A program made the position numbers and the translations under genes. From Byssochlamys sp. IMV 00236 (taxonomy: Eukaryota; Ascomycota; Eurotiomycetes; Eurotiales; Thermoascaceae), in contig MSJH02000798.1 in NCBI GenBank assembly GCA_001931875.2, forward strand, positions 62,001 through 126,000: a DNA stretch of 64,000 bases, given 5' to 3'. This document shows positions 1 through 11,195 of the stretch, one piece after another (the stretch's first letter is position 1; every line of letters begins with the position of its first letter). A model generated the notes under the pieces. The model did not search any database, was not told the DNA's origin, and was given only the letters and a program-made list of their open reading frames with translations.

Positions 1-14
1 ATTTGTATTTCTAG

Positions 15-824
15 TCCGTCCTGGTGATTGGATCGGCCAACACGGCATTTGATGTGCTTAGGGACTGTCACTTGGCTGGGTTAAAAGCCACTATGATTGC
101 CCGCAGTCGGACTTACATTGTACCTGTTGAGTATGTCTGTGACAAGAATAGCCTGGGACTTTACGATTTTGGTGTCGATGCGGCCGATATGTTTTTCTTC
201 ACATTACCAATTGCCGTGGAGAGCCAGTTTGGGCGTGATCTATTTGCGATGTTTGCTTCCAAGGAGCCTAACCGATATGATGCTCTGGCGAAAGCTGGTT
301 TTCCTGTTATTGATAGTCGAGATCCTGATTCGTTTTTGATGCATCACTTGGTCGAGCGAGCAGGTGGACATTACATGGATGTCGGCGATACTAAGCTTAT
401 AGCAGAAGGAAAGGCCAACGTAAAGGCTGGCGTGGAGCCCGTTGCCTATACAAAGACAGGTCTACTCTTCTCTGATGGCAGCACTGTCGATGCGGATGCC
501 ATTATCTGGTGTACCGGATTCGCAGACAGGGACGCTCGTTCTACGGCTGCTCAGATTCTGGGGGGTGGTAACTCTGTTTACGAGAAGGACCTGCTGGGTC
601 CTCAAGAAATTGCGGCCCGTCTAGATGCTACGTGGGGTATTGACTCTGAGGGTGAAATTCGAGGCATGTGGAAGCGTCATCTGCGCATTGACAACTATTG
701 GATCATGGGTGGTTACACGCAGCAACATCGATGGCATTCCCGAACCCTGGCGTTGCAAATAAAAGCCGCGCTTGAAGGTGTATTGCCACCGCCATATCGG
801 GAAGTTCCAGTGCAACGTGCGTAG
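15..824 (+). CDS. Flavin-containing monooxygenase, C-terminal part (5' truncated by window edge)
   Basis: Last exon of a gene entering from the left. Bases 13-14 are an AG after a pyrimidine-rich stretch and read as a 3' splice site; the frame is open from there to the stop at 822-824. The exon begins with a nucleotide-binding signature, VIGSANTAFDV, the second (NADPH-type) Rossmann motif of FMOs. Further on it has the ATG-like motif IIWCTGFADR, typical near the C-terminus of FMO and N-hydroxylating monooxygenases, and ends with a conserved-looking RWHSRTLALQIKAALEG tail. The family uses FAD and NADPH to oxygenate nitrogen, sulfur or carbonyl groups; the substrate cannot be read here. The N-terminal FAD motif must lie left of the window. 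GTG at 24 is not a start, only an internal Val. About 270 codons are visible. Confidence 0.85.
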   Translation, partial: SVLVIGSANTAFDVLRDCHLAGLKATMIARSRTYIVPVEYVCDKNSLGLYDFGVDAADMFFFTLPIAVESQFGRDLFAMFASKEPNRYDALAKAGFPVIDSRDPDSFLMHHLVERAGGHYMDVGDTKLIAEGKANVKAGVEPVAYTKTGLLFSDGSTVDADAIIWCTGFADRDARSTAAQILGGGNSVYEKDLLGPQEIAARLDATWGIDSEGEIRGMWKRHLRIDNYWIMGGYTQQHRWHSRTLALQIKAALEGVLPPPYREVPVQRA

Positions 825-962
825 AAATTCGAAGGTGCACTTTCTTTGAGGGATAGCTATTAGAGATTTAGGATTCTTCACCAATAAACAATCTGGCGAA
901 CAATGTAAGAGAGACATGTTGTTGCACAGATGCATCTTCCCGGCCTCGATGTATCTCAGTGG

Positions 963-1098
963 ACTTCAGTGGTGTTCCCCGTCAGTTCTGCAACCTGGTA
1001 CTTTATATTTGTTGGATCAAGGCCGAGCGGGTAATTTAAAAATAACTGCCCTTGTGATGATACTGCAATTCCTGTGGAGCGCGTCAGCCACAGAAAGC
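963..1098 (-). pseudogene. Fragment of a major royal jelly/yellow-like protein gene
   Basis: 136 bases align without gaps to 5181-5316 in the intact royal-jelly-like gene, with about 12 mismatches by eye (about 91% identity). The matching part covers most of exon 2 and, beyond the 3' splice site at 5289/5290, 27 bases of intron 1, so it is a DNA-level copy and not a retrocopy. Read on the minus strand the exon part stays open and gives a nearly identical peptide (for example NYPLGLDPTN). No flanking royal-jelly sequence was found on either side, so it is a remnant. Most differences are transitions. Confidence 0.8.
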
Positions 1099-1214
1099 CT
1101 TTGCGATGGGCTTTTTCTACCCTTCTAGCCTTGCTTTTGGTCTATCTAGTTTCAATCTTATTCTTTCGTCTTCCTCTCTCCTCAATAAGTCTTGTCTTGT
1201 CCCATTGTGAGAGA

Positions 1215-2131
1215 TTACCAGATCCCTCGAGGGAGGAGGTGGTCCCTGAGAGAGCAAATCTCTCTATGGAGCAGTGACCTCTGCTCTTCAAGTTCTTGGA
1301 TATAAGCCACTGCCTTGGTCAGAACCTCAGCCTTGTTCTGAATCACGGTGCTGTCATTTAGAATGACTTTGATGCCCTTGCTCCGTAGGGAGGCGTTCGG
1401 CTTGCCTGCACGCAGGCTGGGGATGGCTTTGCCCAGGGCGATGAACTTGGCATTCATCTTGACCCGGTAGCGTCTCTCAACGGCATTGTGGGCGATCTTT
1501 CGTCTTGCCTTGGCGCTCTCTTGGGCCTCTTTTGTTAAGCACTGGCCACTTGCGACCTCTAGGGATGGCATTGAGGGGATACTGGTGTCGCTCATTAGAG
1601 TTTGATGTGTCAATGGGAGAGGGCAATTGTATCCAGATATTTGTTTGAGATTTGTCTCGAACTGCGGGCTGAGATGGTGCAGTGAAGCCTTCCCAGGCCT
1701 TTTCTCAATACTCTGCTGGATTGAAGCTGGGCTTCCCGCATGAGTTGAGGAATATTCAGAGACCGAAGTCGGGACTGGAGATAAGCTATTACTGCTTGAG
1801 ATGAGTGAGGGTGATGTCGGTTCGCTAATGTGATCCTACAGTCAAATATTGTATGTAAGAGATTGTTTGAACTCAAAGCAGACGGTAGGTAACTTACAGA
1901 ATATTTTGAGTTGGAAGACATCGTCGGTGGATCATGATATGATTCTCTCTTCAAATCAGATGATGAAGGATCTCTGTTCATATCATGCATCGCGTCAAAG
2001 ATAAAACGATCTCGCTGATATCCCCACGGGGCATGCCAGGCAGAGTTCCACCACTCTAGACTGTAGGGATCTGCAATGATCGCTGTCTTAACATTCTCTG
2101 CAGATGTACTGTTTTCGACACCGGGCGCCAT
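1215..2131 (-). CDS. bHLH transcription factor (SREBP-like basic region)
   Basis: Two exons on the minus strand: 2131-1898 and 1835-1215, joined across a 62 bp GT-AG intron (donor GTAAGT, acceptor TGTAG), giving 284 residues. The basic region and helix 1 (about residues 189-220) contain RRKIAHNAVERRYRVKMNAK. The loop is long and helix 2 ends in AVAYIQELEEQRSLL, followed by a short leucine-containing coiled stretch at the C-terminus. The Tyr in ERRYR replaces the Arg of most bHLH proteins and is the hallmark of SREBP-type factors, which can bind both E-boxes and sterol elements. No transmembrane segments follow, unlike full SREBP, so this is a small soluble nuclear regulator; targets are unknown. 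The N-terminal 185 residues are Ser/Pro-rich and unassigned. The joined frame runs through the intron position without a stop, which supports the splice. Confidence 0.88.
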
Positions 2132-4108
2132 CTCAACGGGATAGGTATTCAGAGCAAGCCTTTGATCGTGGTTACGCTGGGAGGAACGTTAGCATGTATT
2201 TCAGAACGGACCGAATACTGCCTGCAGTGAGTGAACAAACGACGGACCATATCGAGATCAATATGGTCTGGGTTATTAACCGCTATCACGTCTAATGCTA
2301 GGATTATAGAGCTGTAGGGCTACCTGCACGACAAATTGATAGTCTTGATAGCTATTCGACGGGATAGACAGCAGATGAGTTTCTGAGAGAAGATGCCCCG
2401 AGAAACCGCAGCAGCAAGTTCTTATGTTTGAACACACTGTAGAGAACATGCATAATCTCCATAGGTTGACTGTTTGAAGGCCCATGCGTTTGCCATCTAC
2501 CCGACTCCCCTGGAGCAGGGGAGTCCTCGTTGAGAATCATTTTATTCGAGGTACTCTCGAGATCCCAACATTCCCCTCTTATCGTTCCAGGACTATCTCT
2601 CATCGACACGGTTCTAGATCCAAGCCTGTGGCTTTCGCACTCCCCAGGGGTCCCGTTGACCGTGGGCGAATTGGCGCCAAGGTGGACCCGCTCTTCAGGC
2701 CAGAAGAGCTATTGTGGCTCATGGTCTGTCATCGGCTTCTGTTACCATCCAACTGCACCATGTCCGCCGCTATGCGCTTTTCTTTCAATCGAAAGCTCGG
2801 GCTCGATACAGGGGTCGGGATACTCCACCGTCACCGCGTTGAAGTCAATGGACAATGCGAAGCGACCTCTGCGCCGGACAGTTCTCATTGAAAGTCCGTC
2901 CAGATAGAGGCCCACGGCCCTATCTGACGTTGAAAGTAACCTATAGATTTGGGCAAGCCTGGATATATCAATGGCTCCATGGAAATTCTGAGTTTCACCC
3001 TTTGCCTCTCTGGGTCGCTGGTTTTTGCTGGGATCGCTAACCATCCGGAGGGGCACTGCGCATATCTCTCGTCGATAATCGTTGTGGAGGACATACAACG
3101 CTAAGTTTAGAGTGAAGATATTAGCAGTCCTTCTGAACCACAGCCAAATCTTTCTCGGTCGCAACTTGGGTGTAAGTATCTAGTTCGCCTTCTAATTATT
3201 CAGCTAGACAACTTCAAGTACTGCAGCCATACTCAACGTTACGACTGCACCAAGCCGCGCGGTCTTCCTGTCCAAACTAGATGATGGACACCTCATGGAA
3301 ATGGCCCGTGCATGACCGTTCAGATTAAAGATCCTGTCATGTCGAACGCGGCAACGGGCAGGCATCGTATATTTTGGGAACCATCTCAGCCATCAAACCC
3401 TAAACCGTCCTGCACACATTGATACACGGCGATTTCCCGTGATCCGTGCGCTGTGGGATGGTTGGGCAAAGGTTAATTCCTTCCTTCACGCCTCTCGAGA
3501 TGCTCGATTGTATAGAAATACCTATCTTCAGCCTTTCCAGCGGAGGCCGCCACAGGGACTGCCGGAGGCCTGAGCTGCGATGGTGAGATCGAAGATCGAG
3601 TTGCAGAAATGCAACAACCATGTCTAGTCCAATGCACAGGGAGGTTTGACTACGAGGCCGAGACTGGCTGATTATAGATCGGCGAAACTCATAGGTTCGT
3701 GGAGAAGTCAGCACCTGCATAATATTGACTACCCCATCCTGCTGTTTAGTTAAGTTATAGACAAAGTTTATTATTCACGATATTCTCGTGTTCGCGTTGG
3801 GTCCTTATCGATGCACTAGAGCTCGAATAAGACACAATGTACGGTCAGTGAGCCTCCGCCCTGAGATGGTTACTTGGTAGGAGTTGGATTTGGGTCCATT
3901 ATCGACGGGGGTTGCCGGTTTCAGTGTATCTTGTGGGGATCTGTCAGACGTACCATAAAGAGAAGGTAGCTTTGATATGACAGAGGGATGGAAACTCTAA
4001 CGTGCGATTCGAGGGACTATAGCGGTCTCGTGTCTTTCATGGGAGTTTTTGGGAGAGTTTCTGCACGCTAATTCTTGTATCGCAACATCAAATCCTTGTA
4101 CACTGCAG
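2132..4108. other. Intergenic, no supported gene
   Basis: About 2 kb between the start of the bHLH gene and the 3' end of the royal-jelly-like gene. Two open stretches on the minus strand (2742-3164 and 2352-2609) have no recognisable domain and no splice that joins them convincingly. It probably holds the bHLH promoter; a decayed gene cannot be excluded. Confidence 0.5.
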
Positions 4109-5492
4109 CTACTTTAACAGAATCTTTCCTCCATTATCCGGGAGAGGCACACGATACAGCGCAAACGGCTTCACCCTCCTGTCAATGCCTCCCTGGTTCG
4201 CCGGTCGTCTCCAGAGCTGGTTTTCAGTGAAATAGAGATATCCCTTGCCTGACTTCCCAGCTACACTGAAGGTATCCGTCCATTGAAGGCGGGGGTCTCT
4301 CACGAAGGTCGATACTGTACCGTTTTGGGGGAAATAGACGTAGATGGAGTTGGTCTCGAAACTGCCCGCGTAGACATAGCCGTTGGTGTCCGACTCCAAA
4401 CCATCGCTGACTCCCTTCTGTGTGATTTGGCTGACAGCCCCGTCGGCGAGGAGCTGCGCCGTGGGTGATTTGTGTGCGCGCAGCCTGGCAGTGGGAACAG
4501 AGTATAGATATCGCCCACCAACGTCGCTGAAGTAGAGGGTTTCCCCATCCGCAGAGAGAGTTATGCCATCACTACCCAAGCCGAAGGGAGTGATAGGTTG
4601 TCCGTCTCCCACGTTGTTGTAGACAGGTTCTCCCCAGATGGTGAAGAAGAAACCGGGCTCCTGGCGCACGGCTGGGAGATTCTCTAGGTGGCGCCAGGAC
4701 TCACCGGTACCCAAGTCGACGACAATGATGCCATTGCGGCCTTCAAAGCTCGAGTCCGTGATATAGGCGATTCCCTGACCCGAAGACGTGATATTGGGGC
4801 GTAGATCAAACCGAACATCGTTGGGGTATGACTCCGGGTACGCAACGTCCCGCGGAAACAGGATCGTCTGGAAGATACTGTTATTGGAGAGGTTGACTCC
4901 GACTAGTTTAGGGCCACCGTAGGAAGAATACAGGATTGACCCGTCTGGCAGAGCTACTCGACCCGTATCAAGGATCCATAGTCGATCTTTGGGATCGATC
5001 ACCACGCTTTGCACAGAGATCAGGTGGTCTGGGTATCCTGCAGAAGTCTGTTATTTTGGAAAAATAGACTATTAGCACTTCCTTCCTGGTGGCTTGGAAT
5101 ATGTTGCGCATACCGGAGGAGTGGTAGTATAGTTGATAGCACCTCCTGGCGGGGTGTTGAACTCAGCCGATGGATACGGAACTTCAGTGGTGTTCCCCGT
5201 CAGTTCTGCGACCTGGTACTTCGTATTTGTCGGGTCAAGACCGAGTGGATAATTTGAAAATAACCGCCCTTTCGATGATACTGCAATTCCTGTGGAGCGC
5301 GTCAGCCACAGAAAGCTTGGTATGTGTCTTGACAGGTTCAGATCTGATGATGGATCCGATCTTACCTGTGGGCCACTCATCGAAATAGTAATGCACTGGC
5401 TCTAAGGACGGCCCGGAGTATTGAGGGTCTCTTTGTCCTAATACTGGACTAAAGAGGAGAAGGCTTGAAAGTAAGAAGCCTGCGGAGCGCAT
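4109..5492 (-). CDS. Secreted major royal jelly/yellow-like protein
   Basis: Three exons: 5492-5366, 5289-5114 and 5047-4109, with 76 and 66 bp introns, encoding 413 residues. Residues 1-20 form a signal peptide (MRSAGFLLSSLLLFSPVLGQ). The rest matches the yellow/MRJP beta-propeller family: EWPTGIAVSS, NYPLGLDPTNTKYQVAEL, SVVIDPKDRLWILDTGR, and GSDGITLSADGETLYFSD. The intron 1 acceptor was set by family sense: splicing at 5289/5290 gives the continuous EWPTGIAVS, whereas upstream AGs run into a stop. Fungal members are extracellular; some related proteins act as lactonase-like propeller enzymes, but the reaction here is unknown. A fragment of the same gene family lies 4 kb to the left at 963-1098. 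It is transcribed towards the bHLH gene. Confidence 0.9.
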
Positions 5493-7678
5493 GATGACTT
5501 GTTTCCCCCGGAGTTTCCGTGAGCAAACTATGTATGTACAAGTCCAGTCCGACAGGATTATTAGCCTCAGCCGTTTGAACAAATAGTGTACCAATGCTGG
5601 ATGAAATCTACAATTGTCTCAAGAAGCTGGCTGTTATTTAATAGATCTAATCCCCTCTCTTCGGCATTTTCGTCACCTTCTTTTTCCCGGAAGTCACGAC
5701 ACCGGATCTCCCGGCTGTCTTCATTGCCATATGCAGTATGTTGTCACTGCGGCAGTATGCAGGAATCGTCTCGTGAGGTGCAATAAATGATGATCCTTGA
5801 TGCTGTCATTGCTAATATGGGAAGGCGGTTTGTCCTGACAGAGTCATGATCGACCATTGCGGGGAAATTGCTGATCACGACAATCGAATGATGGATGACG
5901 GATAGAACTCGCTTTGAACAGACCACGAGACGTCATGGAGTCACGGAATCGAACCGAAACCAGCAGAAATACATTTCTGTAGAAACGTCGAGCATTGGAC
6001 GGGATAAAGCGAGATGGATGAACAACGGGATATATAAAGAGGCGTGAGAGTTCTTCGTGTTGTCACGATGACAGAGACGATGGAACAGGATGGCCAAGCA
6101 ACAACCGAGGTACCTTGATAGATTCAACGTATTGGCGAATGGGAGTAATTGCAACAATGGAGTCGTAGATGGAGGAGGAAAGGTCCTTTCTATAGCTTCA
6201 TGAATGTACAGAGATGTTTCAGTCCACTTGCGTAGAGATATGCCACTTTACAGAGATTCAGCTCGTGGCTTTAAATAATGTTTGTGCATCGTCTAGTCGA
6301 CTACCCCGCAAAAATAACACACACAATACATACTTATGGTGCAAAAATCACCTTGATGCTTCGATTATGCCGTCTAATGCGACTTATATCTATTCGCTCC
6401 GCCCCACCGTTGAATTAACTCCAGCTCTCGTCCTGAGCAGATTATTCGCGTTGCGCTACGACATGTTTCGCCAGTAGTAGTGATGAGTATTATTATTTAG
6501 AAAGGTCCGTTGCCCGAGAAGTTTCAAGCAGACGACTCCGGTGCGAAACCCATAATTACTACTCTAACCGGAGAGGATCGCCGAAATCCAAGCATTATGA
6601 CCCTCTAGTTCGCAAACTACGACTCCTCCTGCTCCGCAGAACGAGAGACGGCGTCGAGACTAACGCTCACCCTGGGCCACAAGGCCACGCGCGAACCCGT
6701 CAGTCTGGTTAATCTGATCCTGAAGATACCGCTGACTTGGCGTAGTGCAGACCTGAAGATACCGCTGACTTGGCGTAGTGCAGACCCTAGGCAGCCTCCC
6801 GGATTCTTGGGAATACATAGGGCTCGATCGATCGGTGTGACCATCTCCACGCCGAACATCCCCGACGAAGTGGGAGAAATCGCGAAGCCAAAGCAGACAC
6901 TCAAGGAACGCGTGATATCCAAAGTCTGAATTGCTCTATCAGCTCTCCACCAGAGTTCAATGTCGTGTACATGTCAACAGTTCCGGTTCCCCGATCGTCC
7001 CGGACCGAGAGGTTATTCAGTTCGTGGACCGTTGGTGATGGGGAACCTCAAGAATTGCGGTTCGGATCCCTTCCACATTCAGGATAGCATTCTCATCGCG
7101 ATGGGGGGCATCGAACACCACTCATCGTCTCGCTTCCATCAGAGTTTGAGCCGAAGAGCTCTGCTGGGTCGACACTGAACCGGACTCCCCGTCTTTTCCA
7201 ACTTCAAGCAGTCAATAATCAATCATCCAGCCCCGTTAGGCTGAAAGAGTTGATTCACTCTTGTTCGATGGCAGAGACATGACTCGTCCCTAGACAACCG
7301 CCTCGCACGACGCCCGCGGGGATTCTTGCTAGCTGTTTCTACCATACTTACTTATCGGCTGCCCCCCCCCGCGGAATTCTCTCCTAGCATCCCTTTAGAC
7401 TCGCAGGGGCATTGATTGCTCTGTCCACGGTGGAAGAACAATTCTCCATTGAAGACAGTCCTCTCAACCCCGAATCTACTTTGTACTTCAAGCCCGGCCA
7501 ATACCATTACGCTGGCATTGCTCGTGGAGTATCTGGTCACGAAGCCTTCCTCGCCTCAGCTTTTCTGATAACCCCACTTCGTCTAACGGCAAACCGTGGC
7601 GTTCGTTTCCGCCGTCCTCTATTGAGCAGCCGAGAGCACAGTATTATTGCTGGCACCAGACCCCGGACAGTGTGGACA
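5493..7678. other. Intergenic between divergent genes
   Basis: A 2.2 kb stretch between the divergently transcribed royal-jelly-like and LaeA-like genes. It holds a perfect 33 bp tandem duplication (6719-6784) and a C-run near 7362-7370. No ORF has a recognisable domain. Promoters of both neighbours are expected here. Confidence 0.5.
6719..6784. repeat. Perfect tandem duplication, 2 x 33 bp
   Basis: Bases 6719-6751 are repeated exactly at 6752-6784 (unit begins CCTGAAGATACC and ends GTAGTGCAGA). The unit is a multiple of three, but no supported gene covers it. Exact identity suggests a recent slippage or replication duplication. Confidence 0.95.
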
Positions 7679-9492
7679 ATGCCACCACAGCCTCCGGAGG
7701 ACGCCGTCCGTCGGGCATTCTCGTCTGCTCAGGATTCGCAGGATTCATCGGGGCCACCATCGTACATTGAGGTATATCGCGGTTCTTCTGTTCTGACTGC
7801 TGATGGGAATCCCTGAACGACTGCTGATCGTAATGGTGCATAGCCTTCGACGGAAGACAGTGACGAGGGCAACTACTGGAGTGATGCGCAGAGCGATCTG
7901 ACCTCGCTCGCATCCGGGGTCACTAACTACGTGTACGAAAATGGAAGACGGTACCATTCTTACCGCGAGGCATGTTATTCCTCGTAGTCCCCATGTTTGA
8001 TCCTCTGTGAAGAGCCTACTAACGCCTTGTAGGGTAAATATGTGTAAGTCTCAGATACGCCGTGCCCTTGGCAGGTTCAATCCTGACTGGTTCCTGAAGA
8101 CTACCAAATGATGAAGAGGAAAAAGATCGTCTAGATTTGGTAAGCTCAACTAGCCAACTGGTAAACTTTCGGAATTCTGCTTTCTGACATTGACCAGGTA
8201 CACCATGTGTATGTACAGTACCTCGTTGGTGTTAGTCTTGTGTTTGAAAGGAGTCTCATAGTCGCAAATCTGCAGGTTCACCCTCATACTTCGGGGCAGA
8301 TACCACCTGGCCCCACTAGTCAATCCGCAGAATATCCTGGATCTGGGGACCGGGACAGGAATCTGGGCCCTGGATATGGCGGAGTACGTTTACCTACCCC
8401 TCAGCAATGCCTTGACTGCCAAGCTGGTATCTCTAACCGATACCCAGTCTATACCCTTCTGCAACTGTGATCGGAAATGATCTGAGTCCGATCCAGCCTG
8501 CCTTTGTTGCACCTAACGCGCAATTCGTCATTGAAGATTTCGAGGAGGATTGGGAGTATCCAGAAAATAAATTTGACATGATCCATGGGCGAACTCTAGC
8601 CGGGTAAGTCGATCATATGCTCCCCTAGCTGCGGTGACTAATTGAAAGGCAGGTCCGTGAAGGATTGGCCAGAGCTATTCGCCAAGGCCTACAGGCAAGT
8701 CTTTCTCTTGACCCGCGCATTCTCATAAGATGGTGTCAATCCAGGCCATGTTTCTTTCTCGGCACTAACGAGAAATAGGCACCTGAGACCCGGTGGGTAC
8801 TTGGAGATGCAGGAAGGTCAGTTGGCCCGCACCATAGTTCAGACAAAACCTTAGCTCACTGAAATCTAGCTCCCATCTGGTGCTGGAGTGATGATGGCAG
8901 CTTGGAGCCCGATTCTGCCCTTGTCCAATTGTGAGTATATCTGCATCATTCTTGTCACCGAGTGTGTGATTGAATTTCTGCTCACACGTACTGCAGCTTG
9001 TCGATTCTCGAACAAGAGAGCTCCAAAGCCAACCGGTCTCTGAACATTGTAGACAAGTTGAAGCCAGCGATGATCGACGCTGGTTTTCGAGACGTACAGG
9101 TCAGAGTCTATAAGGTGCGCACTTGCTTCGCCGATACGACCCAATGCCAAGCCATAAAGCTCACTCTCAATCGCGTCAGTGTCCTTGGGGTCCCTGGCCT
9201 AAAGACCCTCATCTGAAGGAAATCGGCCGCTACCAGTACATCAATGCTATTGAATCCGTCGACTCTTACGGTCTCGCGCTTATGACTCGCGGCGTTGGTT
9301 ACACAGAAGATCAGGCGAAGATCTTCTTGGCGATTGTGAAGAACCAGCTCCGAACCAAGTCTCTGCACGCATACAATCTGATGTGAGCTATTCCACGATT
9401 ATAATACCCCTGAAATTAGTAACGCAGGCATGCTGACGTGGCGACTTAGATATTTCGTCTACGGCAGGAAGCCGACCGAAGAAGAACTTTGA
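7679..9492 (+). CDS. LaeA-like SAM-dependent methyltransferase (13 exons)
   Basis: Reconstructed as 13 exons: 7679-7771, 7844-7969, 8033-8043, 8100-8139, 8198-8208, 8276-8383, 8448-8603, 8653-8694, 8779-8816, 8870-8930, 8997-9114, 9180-9382, 9450-9492. All phases agree and the product is 349 residues. It reads as a class I methyltransferase of the LaeA/UMTA type: an acidic N-terminus, NYVYENGRRYHSYREGKYV, motif I ILDLGTGTGIWALDMAD (about residues 114-130), VIGNDLSPIQPAFVAPN, FDMIHGRTLAGSVKDW and HLRPGGYLEMQE. Introns 2 and 8 use GC donors (GCATGT, GCAAGT); exons 3 and 5 are only 11 nt. LaeA itself is a global regulator of secondary metabolism, but this is a paralogous family member and its substrate is unknown. 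The first ATG in frame after an upstream open stretch was taken as start; an earlier start is possible. Confidence 0.88.
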
Positions 9493-11195
9493 ACGGGATT
9501 GTCTTGAATGATTATTCTATCCCATGACTGCATTCTCTCCTTATGAGCTTACTTTGACCTTGCATACCCTATTCTTTTCGGTTTAGCAAATTCGCGAATC
9601 GTGCGGCGCACACCCGTCTGCCCACAAGATATTTCCTCCTAGCAGAGAGCTGCCCGCTCCTCCCGAAGAGAAGAAGCCATCGTGGACCACAAAAAAAATT
9701 CCAGCATCTCTATCCCGTCGACCTTCGCGTCCAAACCAGGGCGGGCCATTGGCGTCTACACACAGGCATCCGTCCAGGTTATCCTGGTTCATGTCCATTG
9801 CACCGATCTGATCTTGGAGAATGGAGCGGTCAATGAAGGCGTGCAAACCGTTGTCGACAAGAAGGTCGCGTAGCTTCAGGCTTGGGTGGAGTGGTATCAT
9901 AAATAAACTAGAACAGGCCACCTTTTAGAGAGGTGTATCCTTGTAAATAGAATCATTTCCATGTGGATATAGACCCTTCGCATCCCTGCATGTGACTGAC
10001 TGTAGGTTGCCCGGCTCATCTCCTGCCCTGCTCGTATTGCACGGAACTTTCGGAATACCCATAGCCCTGTCAAGTCTACCATGCCTGTATCGCATTGACA
10101 GTTTATGCGACAGGTCTCTTTCTTCATGGTTGGACCGAGACTCCTTCGGCTTACTTAAACTGTTGGCTACGATTGCGTACTTCAAAAGAGCATTGACGTC
10201 TTTGGTAGTTTAATTTCCCATACACATCGTGTACCTGTTATTTAAGCGACTTGGACCGGAAGAAACCTTGTTTACTGGTATAAAATGGTCTCACAACCTT
10301 TCTGGCTAGACCCCGAGAACGGCGTTTTCCTCGTGGCACATATTATTAGTTAATGCGTGCTAAACATATCATCATTCCCCTTTGGTCGAACGCCCGCGTT
10401 GCTTCGGGGTCCAGATCCCTCCTAGAGGCGCAGGGACTTCTCGAGAGAAACACTGCTTGTTTGGAGCTACTCAGAATACGAGGATATGTTAGATCGTTCA
10501 TGCAATCGCTCATTGAGCGATAAAGGCTGAACTCGAGCCTGTTCAGAAGGAGACGTTCACTAACAGATGCAGTCTCATACTTATCGAATCCAACTCACAT
10601 GAGACATCGGATAAGAATAACAGCAGTAAGGTACCTGCATCTGTGCGGTGGAACGACCTTCTGTAGCCACCGGTGATTTAGCTCCTTGTCTGTTAGGCCC
10701 ATCGGGGTTTTCAAAAAATCGCCGCTCCCTGTTCGACATCCTGTCGACCGAGAATCGCCACCATCGGCCAGACAGGCTTCCAGTCAAATGCAGCGACCGT
10801 ATTTTAGATGGAACTCTACCGCCAACGAACGAACAAGAACTCCATAGAGCCGGCCGGCATCTGGTACTCCGATGTACCATGCCTTAGTACGAATCATCGC
10901 CGCAGAGAGACCAATAACCGCCGCTTTTGGTGGGAAATCCCATGATGGGCTGTCGTAAGACTCGATCCAAACCGCACTTGCTAGTACTAGTGAGTGACTA
11001 CTTAACAGTACCATACTAACTAACATCGCCAGCTCGTGCTCTCTTCTCCTAGCGGGGCATACGCGGGGAAAGATCATCCGATCTCGCGGTCTACCCCATG
11101 GGGTTCATTAAAAGGAGCTCCCTCGATCGCAAGTAGCATGTCTTTTCGACCAGTCCTGCAGCCGCGCCGTGCCGGCCAGGGCTCTTCATGCCAAA
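9493..11195. other. Intergenic, no supported gene
   Basis: 1.7 kb between two plus-strand genes. Minus-strand open stretches at 9583-9921 and 10784-11077 lack recognisable domains. The sequence probably contains the 3' UTR of the methyltransferase and the promoter of the membrane-protein gene. Confidence 0.5.

Noticed and set aside
2352..3164. Possible minus-strand gene between the bHLH and royal-jelly-like genes
   Set aside because: The open stretches could not be joined by credible splicing and show no recognised motif.
7412..7678. Extension of the LaeA-like gene to an upstream start
   Set aside because: The frame is open, but the peptide shows no family sense; the ATG at 7679 was preferred.
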